A stretch of 36,846 nt of DNA, from assembly GCF_003426775.1 (NCBI RefSeq), contig NZ_QJUG01000069.1, positions 1-36,846 on the forward strand. Direction: 5' to 3'. Under the pieces are notes generated by a model, which saw nothing but the letters and a program-made list of their open reading frames with translations, searched no databases and was not told the origin of the DNA. The position numbers and the translations under genes are program-made. The DNA comes from Allorhizocola rhizosphaerae (GTDB lineage: Bacteria > Actinomycetota > Actinomycetes > Mycobacteriales > Micromonosporaceae). This document shows positions 14,766-23,308 of this stretch, piece by piece (position 1 is the stretch's first letter; every line of letters starts with the position of its first letter).

Positions 14766-14787
14766 TTTCTCCGATAGGACGAGACCC

Positions 14788-15483
14788 GTGCCGAAAGTGC
14801 TGGTGGTAGACGACGAGCCCAACATCTGTGCCCTGCTGTCCGCGACGCTGCGGCTGGTCGAGTTCGAGGTGCGGGTCGCGCACGGCGGGCGGGAGGCGCT
14901 GAGCGCCGCCGAGGTGTTCCAGCCCGACATCGTTGTGCTCGACGTGATGCTGCCCGACATGGACGGGTTCGAGGTGGCCCGCAAACTGCGCGACAAGGGC
15001 CAGAACACGCCCGTGCTGTTCCTCACCGCCCGGCACGCCGTCGAGGACCGGATCTCCGGGCTCACCGTCGGCGCCGACGACTACGTGACCAAGCCGTTCA
15101 GCCTGGAGGAGGTCGTGCTGCGGATCCGGGCGATTCTGCGCCGGGCCCGCGTCGGCGAGCCGGTCGACGACGGCGTGCTGCGCTACGCCGATCTGGAGAT
15201 GGACGAGGACGCGCACGTGGTCCGCCGGGCCGGAACGATAGTCGACCTGTCTCCGACCGAATTCAATCTTCTGCGATACCTCCTCGACAACGCCGGCCGG
15301 GTCGTGTCCAAGGCGCAGATCCTCGATCGGGTGTGGAACTACGATTTCGGCGGTGACGGGCGCATCGTCGAGTCCTACATTTACTACCTCCGCAAGAAGG
15401 TGGACCGGTGGGACCCGCCGCTGATCCATACGCTGCGCGGGGTCGGATACACGTTGCGCATGCCGCGAGGGATGCAAGAGTGA
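14788..15483 (+). CDS. OmpR/PhoB-family response regulator
   Basis: A 231-residue regulator. The receiver domain has 'VVDDEP' (6-11), phosphoacceptor Asp52 (VLDVMLPDMDG), 'LTAR' and the Lys of 'TKPF'. The C-terminal winged helix is complete, with 'LSPTEFNLLRYLLDNAGRVV', 'RIVESYIYYLRKK' and the closing 'HTLRGVGYTLR'. It starts with a GTG. Its last bases overlap the kinase start (GTGA), giving a standard regulator-kinase operon. It resembles actinobacterial TcrA/MprA-like regulators, but I cannot assign an orthologue. The direct repeats upstream suggest autoregulation. Confidence 0.92.
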   Translation: MPKVLVVDDEPNICALLSATLRLVEFEVRVAHGGREALSAAEVFQPDIVVLDVMLPDMDGFEVARKLRDKGQNTPVLFLTARHAVEDRISGLTVGADDYVTKPFSLEEVVLRIRAILRRARVGEPVDDGVLRYADLEMDEDAHVVRRAGTIVDLSPTEFNLLRYLLDNAGRVVSKAQILDRVWNYDFGGDGRIVESYIYYLRKKVDRWDPPLIHTLRGVGYTLRMPRGMQE

Positions 15484-16913
15484 TCCGCCCGTGGCGCAAG
15501 TGGACGCTGCGCTCGCGGATGGTCGTGACCATCGTCGGGCTCGCGGCCACCGCACTGCTGGTGACGACCATCGCGGGGGTCGCGGGGCTGCGCCACTACC
15601 TGACCGAGCGGCTCGACAACGAGGTCAAGCGGCTGATCCAGCTGGCGACGCGCCCACCCGATCTCCGCCTGGGTCCCGCATTCCCCCAGGGCGTCGGCGA
15701 TCCTGCCATTTTTATCCGGTACCGAGCCAGCGGCGAAGTGCTTCCGGGACCGCGCAACATCGAGGAGACCGAGGGCCCCCGGCTGTCGTTCGACGAGATC
15801 AAGCGGCTGGCCGGGACCGGGATCACCACGTTGTCCAATCCCGACACCGGGCAGCGGTTCCGCGGCCAGGTCGTCGTGGCGCCGAACGGGACCTACGCGA
15901 TGGCGGCGATTTCGCTTGCCCGCGTGGACAATACGGTCAACCAGCTGACCGCGATCGGGCTCGGGGTGAGCGGGCTCGTCCTGCTGCTGCTGGGCCTTTG
16001 TTCGTACCACATCGTGGGTTTGGGTCTGAAACCACTGACCAGGATGGAGCAGGCCGCAGCGGCCATAGCCGACGGCGATCTGACCCTACGCGTGCCCGAC
16101 ACCGATCCGCACACCGAGCCGGGGCGGCTCGGGCTGGCGCTCAACACGATGCTCGGGCGCATCGAGAGCGCGGTGGCGGCGCGGATCGCCTCGGAGCAAC
16201 AGTTGCGCCAGTTCCTCGCCGACGCGTCGCATGAGCTTCGCACGCCGCTCACCTCGATTCGCGGGTTCGCGGAGCTGTACCGGCGAGGTGGCGCCCTGTC
16301 CAAAGTAGAGCTTGACGAGACCATGGTGCGCATCGAAAACGAGGCCGCGCGGATGGGCCTGCTCGTCGAAGACCTGCTCCTGCTGGCCGCGCTCGACGAG
16401 GAGCGACCACTGCGCCGCGGCAAGGTCGACCTGCTCGCGATCGCGGCCGACACGGTGCGGGACGCGCACGTGCGCAGTCCACATCGGACAATCTCGTTGG
16501 CGGAGTTCGAACCGGTCACGGTCTCCGGCGACGAACACCGATTGCGCCAGGTCACGGCCAATCTCGTCGCCAACGCCTTGCAGCACACCCCGACCGATGC
16601 GCACGTGACACTGCGCGTGCGGCTCAACCCAAGTCTGGAAGGCACACCGGTCGCCGCGGTCGGCAACCCCGTCGCCACACCGGCTGCGGTCGTGGAGGTC
16701 AGCGACACCGGCCCCGGGGTGCCCACGGAGCACGCCCAGCGCATCTTCGAACGGCTGTACCGCGCCGACCCACACCGCGCCCGATCCCACGGCGGCGCGG
16801 GCCTCGGCCTCGCCATCGTGGGCTCCATCGTCAAGGCCCACAACGGCCGCGTGGAACTTCTCACCACCCCCGGCTCCGGCTCCACCTTCCGGGTAATCCT
16901 GCCCGTGGCATGA
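15480..16913 (+). CDS. EnvZ/MprB-type sensor histidine kinase
   Basis: A 477-residue kinase. Helix 1 lies at about 14-36, an extracytoplasmic sensor region at about 37-155 and helix 2 at about 157-180. A HAMP linker follows (about 180-235), then the HisKA helix with His251 in 'ASHELRTPLTSI', and a HATPase domain with an N-box (RQVTANLVANALQHTP), 'VSDTGPGVP' and 'GGAGLGLAIVGSIVKAH'. The GTG start overlaps the regulator stop, so they are translated together. The signal sensed is unknown. A short hairpin and then the convergent SDR gene follow. Confidence 0.92.
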   Translation: MIRPWRKWTLRSRMVVTIVGLAATALLVTTIAGVAGLRHYLTERLDNEVKRLIQLATRPPDLRLGPAFPQGVGDPAIFIRYRASGEVLPGPRNIEETEGPRLSFDEIKRLAGTGITTLSNPDTGQRFRGQVVVAPNGTYAMAAISLARVDNTVNQLTAIGLGVSGLVLLLLGLCSYHIVGLGLKPLTRMEQAAAAIADGDLTLRVPDTDPHTEPGRLGLALNTMLGRIESAVAARIASEQQLRQFLADASHELRTPLTSIRGFAELYRRGGALSKVELDETMVRIENEAARMGLLVEDLLLLAALDEERPLRRGKVDLLAIAADTVRDAHVRSPHRTISLAEFEPVTVSGDEHRLRQVTANLVANALQHTPTDAHVTLRVRLNPSLEGTPVAAVGNPVATPAAVVEVSDTGPGVPTEHAQRIFERLYRADPHRARSHGGAGLGLAIVGSIVKAHNGRVELLTTPGSGSTFRVILPVA

Positions 16914-16941
16914 AACCCTGCATAGTTAATGATGCAAATGA

Positions 16942-16958
16942 GCCCGCGGCCGGCGGGC
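16942..16958. terminator. Short hairpin between convergent kinase and SDR genes
   Basis: GCCCGC (16942-16947) and GCGGGC (16953-16958) pair across a five-base loop in the 65-bp gap between the two stop codons, so it could serve both strands. It is short and has no T-tract. Confidence 0.4.
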
Positions 16959-16978
16959 CGGGTCGAAAAGTCGGTTGT

Positions 16979-17683
16979 TCACCAGGGCACGGTGCCGTTG
17001 TCGTCAAAGAATGCGCCGGTCGGGCCGCCGGAGTCGAGCAGGGCCAGCCTGGTCGCGATCTGCGCGCCCTGGGCGGCGGTGCGTGGGCCGGAGTGGCCGT
17101 TGAGATCGGTGGCGCAATAGCCGGGCGTCACCGCGTTGACCTTGATAGGCGTGCCGTGCAACTCCTTGGCGTACTGCACCGTCACCATGTTGAGCGCCGT
17201 CTTCGACACCGGGTAGGCCAGGGCGCCCAGCTGCCACAGATCATCGTTGGGATCGCCCATCTTGGTCAGCGAGCCCACCTCGCTGGACACGTTGACGATC
17301 CGGCCGGCCGGCGAACGCCTGATGAGCGGCAGGAAGGCGTTGGTCACGGCCACCACGCCGAACACATTGCTCTCGAAAACGTCGCGCATCGTGTCGAGCG
17401 AGGTCGTGCTCGGCCCGTCGTATGTTCCTCCTATCGCGGCGTTGTTCACAAGGATGTCCAGCACCCCGTGCTCGGCCTCGATCTGCTTGGCCGCCGAATC
17501 CACCGACGCGGCATCGGTCACATCGAGCCGAACGAACGTCGTGCCCAGCGCGGCAGCCGCCGCGGCACCGCGCTCCGCGGAGCGCGCCCCGATCACAGCG
17601 TTTACCCCACGGGCCAACAACTCGCGTACGGTCTCGAAGCCGATGCCCTTGTTGGCACCCGTCACAAGTGCGATACGTGTCAT
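16979..17683 (-). CDS. Short-chain dehydrogenase/reductase
   Basis: A 234-residue NAD(P)-dependent oxidoreductase with a Rossmann fold. The cofactor loop is 'TGANKGIG' (8-15), the structural motif is 'NNAAIG' (80-85), and the catalytic set is Ser133/134 with Tyr157 and Lys161 (YPVSK). The layout resembles the carbonyl-reductase-like branch of classical SDRs. The product or substrate is unknown. It is divergent from an XRE-family regulator with an 86-bp gap containing a palindrome. In actinobacteria such pairs usually mean that the regulator controls the reductase. Confidence 0.88.
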   Translation of the reverse strand: MTRIALVTGANKGIGFETVRELLARGVNAVIGARSAERGAAAAAALGTTFVRLDVTDAASVDSAAKQIEAEHGVLDILVNNAAIGGTYDGPSTTSLDTMRDVFESNVFGVVAVTNAFLPLIRRSPAGRIVNVSSEVGSLTKMGDPNDDLWQLGALAYPVSKTALNMVTVQYAKELHGTPIKVNAVTPGYCATDLNGHSGPRTAAQGAQIATRLALLDSGGPTGAFFDDNGTVPW

Positions 17684-17718
17684 GCCGCAACGGTGCCCAC
17701 TGCCGGGGCGCCCAAGAA

Positions 17719-17748
17719 GGGACTGTCAATCCCTGTATCGGGAGTCCC
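17719..17748. promoter_or_regulatory. GGGACT...AGTCCC operator candidate between SDR and XRE genes
   Basis: Six-base arms (17719-17724 and 17743-17748) surround an 18-bp centre in the 86-bp divergent gap. A dimeric XRE regulator bound here could repress both genes. Evidence is symmetry and position only. Confidence 0.4.
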
Positions 17749-17769
17749 ACCCGAGGCATGCTTGCTGTC

Positions 17770-18573
17770 ATGGATCGTCAGCAGTTCGCCGAATTCCTCC
17801 GCACCCGGCGCAGCCGTGTCACCCCGGTCGACGTGGGCCTGCCCAACAACGGGCGGCGCCGCACACCCGGCCTGCGGCGCGAGGAGGTCGCCCAATTGGC
17901 GGGCATGTCGGTCGACTACTACTCCCGGCTGGAGCAGGCCCGCGGCCCACACCCGTCGCGCCAGGTCCTCAACGCGCTGGCCCGTGCTCTGATGCTCACC
18001 GCCGACGAGCGGGCCCACCTGTTCCACCTCGCGGGCGAGCAGCCGGCGCCCGCCCGCGGGCCGCGCCAGGACGTGCCCGAGGGCATCGTGCACCTGCTCG
18101 CCGGGCTCGACTCCACACCCGCCTATGTGCTCGACGCGAAGTACGACATCCTGGCGTGGAACCAAATGTTCGAGATTCTGATGGGCGGCATGGAGCGCGG
18201 CAACCTCATCCGCTGGACCTTCGCCGGCGACGGATGCACCAAGGACGACTTCGCACGCGCCTCCGTCGCCGATCTGCGTGCGGCGTCCGCCCGGTACCCA
18301 GATGACAAAGGCATCCAGGATCTCGTGGCGGAAATGTTGGCCTGCAGCAAGGAGTTCGCCGACATCTGGGCCGATCACGAGGTCGTCGTGCGCCGCGACA
18401 TGCACAAGTCATGGGTGAACCCGATCGTCGGCTCGCTTGACTTCCTGTGCCAGGTGCTCCACATCCCCGACGGCGACCAGCGCCTGGTCCTCTACACCGC
18501 CGCGCCCGGCTCCAGGGCCCAGACCGCCCTCCACGAGCTGCGCGCGCTGACTGACAGAGACCGCGTAGCGTGA
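17770..18573 (+). CDS. XRE-family regulator with MmyB-like ligand-binding domain
   Basis: A 267-residue transcription factor. The N-terminal helix-turn-helix reads 'RRTPGLRREEVAQLAGMSVD' then 'YYSRLEQARGPHPSRQVL' (about 30-68). The C-terminal part, from 'PAYVLDAKYDILAWNQMFEI' on, is the MmyB-like PAS-type domain that in characterised relatives binds fatty acids or similar ligands. It faces away from the SDR gene and probably regulates it. An in-frame ATG at 17758 would add four residues; no ribosome-binding site decides between them. Its stop overlaps an alternative GTG of the next gene, so the lipoprotein may be co-transcribed. Confidence 0.88.
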   Translation: MDRQQFAEFLRTRRSRVTPVDVGLPNNGRRRTPGLRREEVAQLAGMSVDYYSRLEQARGPHPSRQVLNALARALMLTADERAHLFHLAGEQPAPARGPRQDVPEGIVHLLAGLDSTPAYVLDAKYDILAWNQMFEILMGGMERGNLIRWTFAGDGCTKDDFARASVADLRAASARYPDDKGIQDLVAEMLACSKEFADIWADHEVVVRRDMHKSWVNPIVGSLDFLCQVLHIPDGDQRLVLYTAAPGSRAQTALHELRALTDRDRVA

Positions 18574-18602
18574 CCAATTGCGCCGGCGCAGGGGAGAAGC
18601 AG

Positions 18603-19139
18603 ATGACCGTCTGGCGTCGCGTGGGGTGGTTGTTCGTGGCAGCGACTGCATGCGCCGCAACCGTTTCTGGATGTGGTTCGGCGTCCACCGGTCGGGCCTC
18701 ATCCGAGGCGGTGGTCAACACGGTGCGGGATTTTGCCGGACCGGACGCGAAGGTCTACGAAAGCCAGGTGCGGGTCAAAAACGCTGACGACGGCAGCTTT
18801 CGCTGGATTCCCATGGTGGTGGCGTGCAAACCCGAAGGTGGCTGCCAGGTGGTCGCCCCGGACGGCGCGGGCTATCCGGATTTGCAGGCCTTCGTCGACG
18901 ACACCAAGCTGATCGATCCCGGCGACCAGGTCACCGGAAATGCCAACATCGCCTCCCCTGACGCGCCGGTGCGGACCGAGACGTTCGTCAAGCGGTCCGG
19001 CCTGCCCCTGGCCTGGGTCGCAGGCGGCGCGCTGCTGGTGTTGCTTCTCGCCGCGGTGTGGCTGAACGCGAGGAGCCGTCGCCGCCGATCCGACGAACAG
19101 ACGCTGCGCGCCTGGGAGACGCCCCCGGGTCAGGAATAG
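18603..19139 (+). CDS. Lipoprotein with C-terminal transmembrane helix
   Basis: A 178-residue protein. GGGGAG lies six bases before the ATG at 18603, which I prefer over a GTG at 18570 overlapping the previous stop. Residues 1-24 are a lipoprotein signal with lipobox 'VSGC' (Cys24). An extracellular domain of about 110 residues, including a Cys pair in 'VACKPEGGCQVV', is followed by a strong membrane helix (LPLAWVAGGALLVLLLAAVWL) and a basic cytoplasmic tail. Anchoring at both ends is unusual. I recognise no family. It could be a sensor or scaffold linked to the regulator upstream or to the modification genes downstream. Confidence 0.7.
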   Translation: MTVWRRVGWLFVAATACAATVSGCGSASTGRASSEAVVNTVRDFAGPDAKVYESQVRVKNADDGSFRWIPMVVACKPEGGCQVVAPDGAGYPDLQAFVDDTKLIDPGDQVTGNANIASPDAPVRTETFVKRSGLPLAWVAGGALLVLLLAAVWLNARSRRRRSDEQTLRAWETPPGQE

Positions 19140-19238
19140 CGGGCCACGACCGCGTAAAAAGCCATGCACGCGTTCCACGAAGACCACGGATAGTAACATC
19201 AGCACTACCAGCAGTGGCAGTCCGAGGGGAGCGTCCTT

Positions 19239-19826
19239 GTGGTCTTCGTCGTCGAGTTCCTTCGTGCCCCGCGCCGCACCGGCGCCTTGACGCCCAGTTC
19301 ACCGTGGTCGATTCGGGCACTGCTGGATGAGGCGGAGGTGACCCGCGCACGCCACGTCGTCGAACTCGGAGCCGGAACCGGTGCCATCACCAAGGCACTG
19401 CTTGAGCGGATGCCGCCCGACGCCAACCTCATCTCCATGGAGGTGAACCCGGTCTTCTTCGCCCGCCTCGAACGCCGGTTCGCCGCCGACCGGGTGACCG
19501 TGGTGTCCGACTCCGCGGAGGACCTCCCGCAAGTCCTCGCCGAACAAGGGTTCGACACGGTGGACCGGGTTGTCAGCGCGCTGCCGTGGACGACGATGCC
19601 GCACAGCGAACAGGAGCGCATCGTCACGGCCATCGCCAAGGTGTTGGGCGACGGCGGCCGTTTCAGCACGCTGATGTGCCGGCATCGCGCCGCCTCAGCG
19701 GGCGCCCGCCGCTTCGAACGCCTGCTGCACTCCCACTTCGGGACCGTGCGGCGCGGCCGCACGGTGTGGGCCGAAATCCCGCCCATGTTCGCCTATCACT
19801 GTTCGCTGTCGGCACGGCCGGACTGA
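19239..19826 (+). CDS. SAM-dependent methyltransferase, phospholipid N-methyltransferase-like
   Basis: A 195-residue class I methyltransferase. The SAM-binding motif I is 'VVELGAGTGAIT' (40-51), followed by the acidic end of the next strand in 'LISMEVNP'. The organisation, beginning 'FLRAPRRTGALTPSS', resembles the PmtA-like phospholipid N-methyltransferases, which add methyl groups to phosphatidylethanolamine, and the related rRNA dimethylase fold. GAGGGGAG precedes the GTG at 19239. It ends one base before the carbamoyltransferase gene and must be co-expressed with it. Joint action on one small molecule is possible; a lipid substrate is the alternative. Confidence 0.78.
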   Translation: MVFVVEFLRAPRRTGALTPSSPWSIRALLDEAEVTRARHVVELGAGTGAITKALLERMPPDANLISMEVNPVFFARLERRFAADRVTVVSDSAEDLPQVLAEQGFDTVDRVVSALPWTTMPHSEQERIVTAIAKVLGDGGRFSTLMCRHRAASAGARRFERLLHSHFGTVRRGRTVWAEIPPMFAYHCSLSARPD

Positions 19827-19827
19827 C

Positions 19828-21708
19828 GTGCTGGTCCTCGGAATCAACTGCTGCCTGTCCCCGGCCGCTGACGATTTCATGGCCCAGCGGTGGGAGTTGT
19901 GCTTCCACGACGCGTCAGCGGTGCTCTTGCGCGACGGCGAAGTCATCGCGGGCATCGAACAGGAACGGCTCAACCGCGTCAAGCACACGACGGCGTTCGC
20001 TGGGCAAGCCATCCGCGCCTGCCTTGACGCAGCGGGAGCCAAGCTCGGCGACATGGACAGGGTGGCCTTCTTCTTCGCTGAGGAATACATCGACCGAGAA
20101 CTGTTCCACCTTTACGCCTGCAATCCCGGGCTACCGCTGCGCTGGAGCCGGCAACTGCTCGCCGCGAGATTGCGGGAGGACTTCGACACCGACTTGGCCG
20201 ACGACAAGCTCCAGTTCATCGAGCACCACACCGCCCATGCGTACTCCGCCTTCCCGCAGTCCGGCTACGACGACGCTCTCGTCGTGGTGATGGACGGCGC
20301 GGGCGAGGACAACGCGATTTCGGTGTACGACGCGCACGATCGCACGGTTCAACCGCTGACCACCCATGAAGTCAGCCGCTCGCTAGGCATGCTCTACCTG
20401 GCCGGTACCAACCTTCTCGGCTATGGGCTCGGCGACGAGTACAAGGTGATGGGCCTTGCCCCATACGGCAATCCGGCCACATACCGGCAGGTGTTCGGCT
20501 CGCTCTACGAACTGCGCCCAGACGGTGACTTCCGGCTCGACCACACCCGCCTGTTCTCTACCTTCGCGGCGGCGGCCTTTCGCCCCAGGCGGCGCGGTGA
20601 ACCCTTTGAGCCGCAACACATTGACTTCGCCGCGGGACTCCAGGAAACCGTGGAGTCCATCGGCTGGCACGTGATCAGTCATTGGCAGCGCGTCACCGGG
20701 CACCGCCACCTGGCCATGGCCGGTGGCGTGGCCCAAAACTGTACCCTGAACGGCCGCATCCTGCGCGGCGGACGCTTCGACGACGTCTTCGTGCACCCGG
20801 CAGCGCATGACGCCGGCGCCGCGCTAGGCGCTGCCATCAAGGCCGGCGCGGACCTCGCCGGCACCTTCCCACGGGCACGCGTGCGCGAAGTGTTCTGGGG
20901 AACGCCCGTGCCGCCCCGCGAAGACGTGCTCCGCCTACTGGAGCGGTACAAATCCTTCCTCACCGTCGACCGATCCGACCACGTGACCCGCGACGCGGCC
21001 GCGCTCCTGGCCGCGGGCAAGGTGATCGGCTGGGTGCAGGGCCGGTCCGAGTTCGGCCCGCGTGCGCTGGGCAACCGCAGCATCCTCGCCGACCCGCGCC
21101 CCGCCGCCAACCGCGAGCGGGTAAACCGGATCATCAAGCAGCGCGAGGGCTATCGCCCGTTCGCGCCCTCGGTGCAGGCGGAGCACCTGCGTGACTACTT
21201 CGACTTCCCTGAGGGTGCGGCCGTCCCGGACTTCATGGTCTTCACCGTGCCGGTGCGGGAGGACAAGCGGGCACTGCTCGGCGCGGTCACCCACGTCGAT
21301 GGCACCGCCCGTGTCCACGCCGTCGCCAAGGAGGTCAACGAACGCTACTGGCTGCTGCTGCACGAGTTCGCTCAGCGCACGGGCGTGCCCGTCGTGCTGA
21401 ACACCTCGTTCAACAACCACGCCGAACCGATAGTCGACTCCGTCGAAGACGCGATCCAGTGCTTTCTCACCACCCAGCTGGACCATCTCGTCATCGGCGA
21501 TCTCATGGTGTCCAAACTGGACTGGACCGAAGCGGACCTGTGCACGCTGGCTCCGACGGCCCGGCCACACACCGAACATCCGGTGCTCAGCCGGGCCGAC
21601 GGGGCCCGTTCGCTGCGCGAGCTGGGCGTCGCGCCGGGTTCGCCCGTGCTCGACGAGATCCGCCGGCTCTGGAGCGATCGATACGTCACGCTCCGTCCAA
21701 CCCCCTAA
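19828..21708 (+). CDS. NodU/TobZ-type carbamoyltransferase
   Basis: A 626-residue enzyme of the family that makes carbamoyl-adenylate from carbamoyl phosphate and ATP and transfers the carbamoyl group to a hydroxyl of an antibiotic or Nod factor. The N-terminal Kae1/Hsp70-like part has 'FHDASAVLL' (26-34), the metal-binding 'HHTAHAYSAF' (133-142), 'VVMDGAGEDN' and 'GDEYKVMGLAPYG'. The C-terminal domain has 'GRSEFGPRALGNRSILADPR' and 'VLNTSFNNHAEPIVDS'. All key motifs are intact. The GTG start lies one base after the methyltransferase stop. No polyketide or sugar biosynthesis genes are in the window, so the acceptor is unknown. Confidence 0.92.
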   Translation: MLVLGINCCLSPAADDFMAQRWELCFHDASAVLLRDGEVIAGIEQERLNRVKHTTAFAGQAIRACLDAAGAKLGDMDRVAFFFAEEYIDRELFHLYACNPGLPLRWSRQLLAARLREDFDTDLADDKLQFIEHHTAHAYSAFPQSGYDDALVVVMDGAGEDNAISVYDAHDRTVQPLTTHEVSRSLGMLYLAGTNLLGYGLGDEYKVMGLAPYGNPATYRQVFGSLYELRPDGDFRLDHTRLFSTFAAAAFRPRRRGEPFEPQHIDFAAGLQETVESIGWHVISHWQRVTGHRHLAMAGGVAQNCTLNGRILRGGRFDDVFVHPAAHDAGAALGAAIKAGADLAGTFPRARVREVFWGTPVPPREDVLRLLERYKSFLTVDRSDHVTRDAAALLAAGKVIGWVQGRSEFGPRALGNRSILADPRPAANRERVNRIIKQREGYRPFAPSVQAEHLRDYFDFPEGAAVPDFMVFTVPVREDKRALLGAVTHVDGTARVHAVAKEVNERYWLLLHEFAQRTGVPVVLNTSFNNHAEPIVDSVEDAIQCFLTTQLDHLVIGDLMVSKLDWTEADLCTLAPTARPHTEHPVLSRADGARSLRELGVAPGSPVLDEIRRLWSDRYVTLRPTP

Positions 21709-21725
21709 ACCGCCGGCAAAGGGAT

Positions 21726-21731
21726 TACGCT
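21726..21731 (+). promoter_or_regulatory. Putative leaderless -10 (TACGCT) for the flavoprotein gene
   Basis: TACGCT is followed by six bases and the GTG at 21738. A purine run AAAGGGA lies too far (13 nt) from the start to be a good ribosome-binding site. No clear -35 is seen, so readthrough from the carbamoyltransferase gene is the alternative. Confidence 0.35.
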
Positions 21732-21737
21732 GCCGGT

Positions 21738-23243
21738 GTGCGCACAAAATCGTGGTGGGGCTGGGGCTGGGCCGACCAGGCGCTTGACCAGGCCGGCAGC
21801 GACCAGCTCGCGCGCCGGGTCAGCGCGTTCCTCCCGCTCGATGGGCAGGTGGCGCCGGTGCCCGACGTCGAACGCCTGCGCAGGCCGCGTGTGGCGCAGC
21901 CGCCGATCGAGGCGCGCTGCGACAATCTCGCCCGCGTCTCGCACTCCTACGGCAAAGCCTATCGCGACGTGATTCGCAATCTGCGCAACGATTTTCCGAA
22001 TCCGCCGGACTGGATAGCGTACCCCCGAAATGAAAATGAAATCGAGGAGACGCTGGACTGGGCCGCCCATGTGGGAGCGGCAATCATCCCCTATGGCGGC
22101 GGCACATCCGTGGTCGGCGGGGTGGAATTCCGGGATCCCGACAGGCCTTTCGTCACGCTCGATCTCGGCCGCATGCGTGCCGTCGTCGAGCTCGACGCGG
22201 CTTGCCTTGCGGTGCGGGCGCAGGCGGGCATCGACGGCCCGGCGCTTGAAGCGGCGCTTCGCGAAAAGGACTTGACGCTGCGGCATTATCCGCAGAGCTT
22301 CGAGTTCTCCACATTGGGCGGTTGGCTAGCCACCCGGGCGGGCGGGCATTTCGCGACCGGGCGCACGCGCATCGACGATTTCGTGGAGTCACTGCGCATT
22401 GTCACGCCGGTCGGGATCAGCGAATCGTTGCGCGTGCCGGCCAGCGGCGCCGGCCCGTCGCCCGACCGATTCTGGCTCGGTTCAGAGGGAGCGTTGGGAA
22501 TAATCACCGAGGCGTGGATGAGAGTCCAGAAAAGACCTGCATTCCGGTCCCGGGCAACGATTTCCTTTGCGGAGTACCAAGCCGGCGTAGCCGCCTCCAA
22601 AGACCTCGCCCAGTCGGGTCTGATGCCCGCCAATTGCCGCCTGCTCGACCCGCTCGAGTCGCTCATCGCCGCCGACTCCGATTCCCCCATGGCCGCATTG
22701 CTTCTGGCGTTCGAGTCGGCCGACCACCCGGTCGAGTCCGCATTGGACCGCGCGATCGAGCTGTGCCGTGCCCACGGCGGCCAGGTCGCCCCGCGGGAGA
22801 CCAGCTGGCGCGGCAACTTCCTGCGCGCGCCATATCTGCGTGACGCGCTCGCCCGACTCGGCGTGGTCGTCGAGACGTTCGAAACCGCTTGCACCTGGGG
22901 CAGTTTCGAGCAGCTGCACGCGGCCGTGCTCGACGCCGTCTCTCCGGCCATCGCCACGTGCCGCTTCACCCACGTCTACCCGGACGGTCCGGCGCCGTAC
23001 TTCACGGTCTACGCGCCCGGCCGGCGCGGCGCCGAGCTGGAGATCTGGGACGAGCTCAAGGCGCGGGTGAGCGAGGCGGTGGTGGCCAACGGCGGCACCA
23101 TCACCCATCACCACGCGATCGGCCGTGACCACAACCCTTGGTACCAAAGGCAAAGGCCTGAACCGTTCGGCACCGTCCTGCGTGCCGCCAAGCGATCGCT
23201 TGATCCGCAACGCTTGCTCAATCCCGGTGTGCTCGGCCTCTAA
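21738..23243 (+). CDS. FAD-binding oxidase, alkyl-DHAP synthase-like
   Basis: A 501-residue flavoprotein of the VAO/PCMH family, closest in layout to alkyldihydroxyacetonephosphate synthase (ADPS). It has the FAD-pyrophosphate loop 'PYGGGTSVVGG' (118-128), 'YPQSFEFSTLGGWLATRAGG', 'LGSEGALGIITEAWM' and the C-terminal active-site triple His (about 457-459, THHHAIGRDHNPWY) of ADPS, ending 'DPQRLLNPGVLG'. ADPS exchanges an acyl for an alkyl chain to make ether lipids. In bacteria, relatives may instead oxidise hydroxy acids or other alcohols. With a PmtA-like methyltransferase nearby, a lipid role is worth testing. Confidence 0.85.
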   Translation: MRTKSWWGWGWADQALDQAGSDQLARRVSAFLPLDGQVAPVPDVERLRRPRVAQPPIEARCDNLARVSHSYGKAYRDVIRNLRNDFPNPPDWIAYPRNENEIEETLDWAAHVGAAIIPYGGGTSVVGGVEFRDPDRPFVTLDLGRMRAVVELDAACLAVRAQAGIDGPALEAALREKDLTLRHYPQSFEFSTLGGWLATRAGGHFATGRTRIDDFVESLRIVTPVGISESLRVPASGAGPSPDRFWLGSEGALGIITEAWMRVQKRPAFRSRATISFAEYQAGVAASKDLAQSGLMPANCRLLDPLESLIAADSDSPMAALLLAFESADHPVESALDRAIELCRAHGGQVAPRETSWRGNFLRAPYLRDALARLGVVVETFETACTWGSFEQLHAAVLDAVSPAIATCRFTHVYPDGPAPYFTVYAPGRRGAELEIWDELKARVSEAVVANGGTITHHHAIGRDHNPWYQRQRPEPFGTVLRAAKRSLDPQRLLNPGVLGL

Positions 23244-23308
23244 TCCGGTCGCGGCACCCCCAAGGCATCGACTACCGTCTCGCCGATGAGCGTCACGCAG
23301 TGGCCGGA

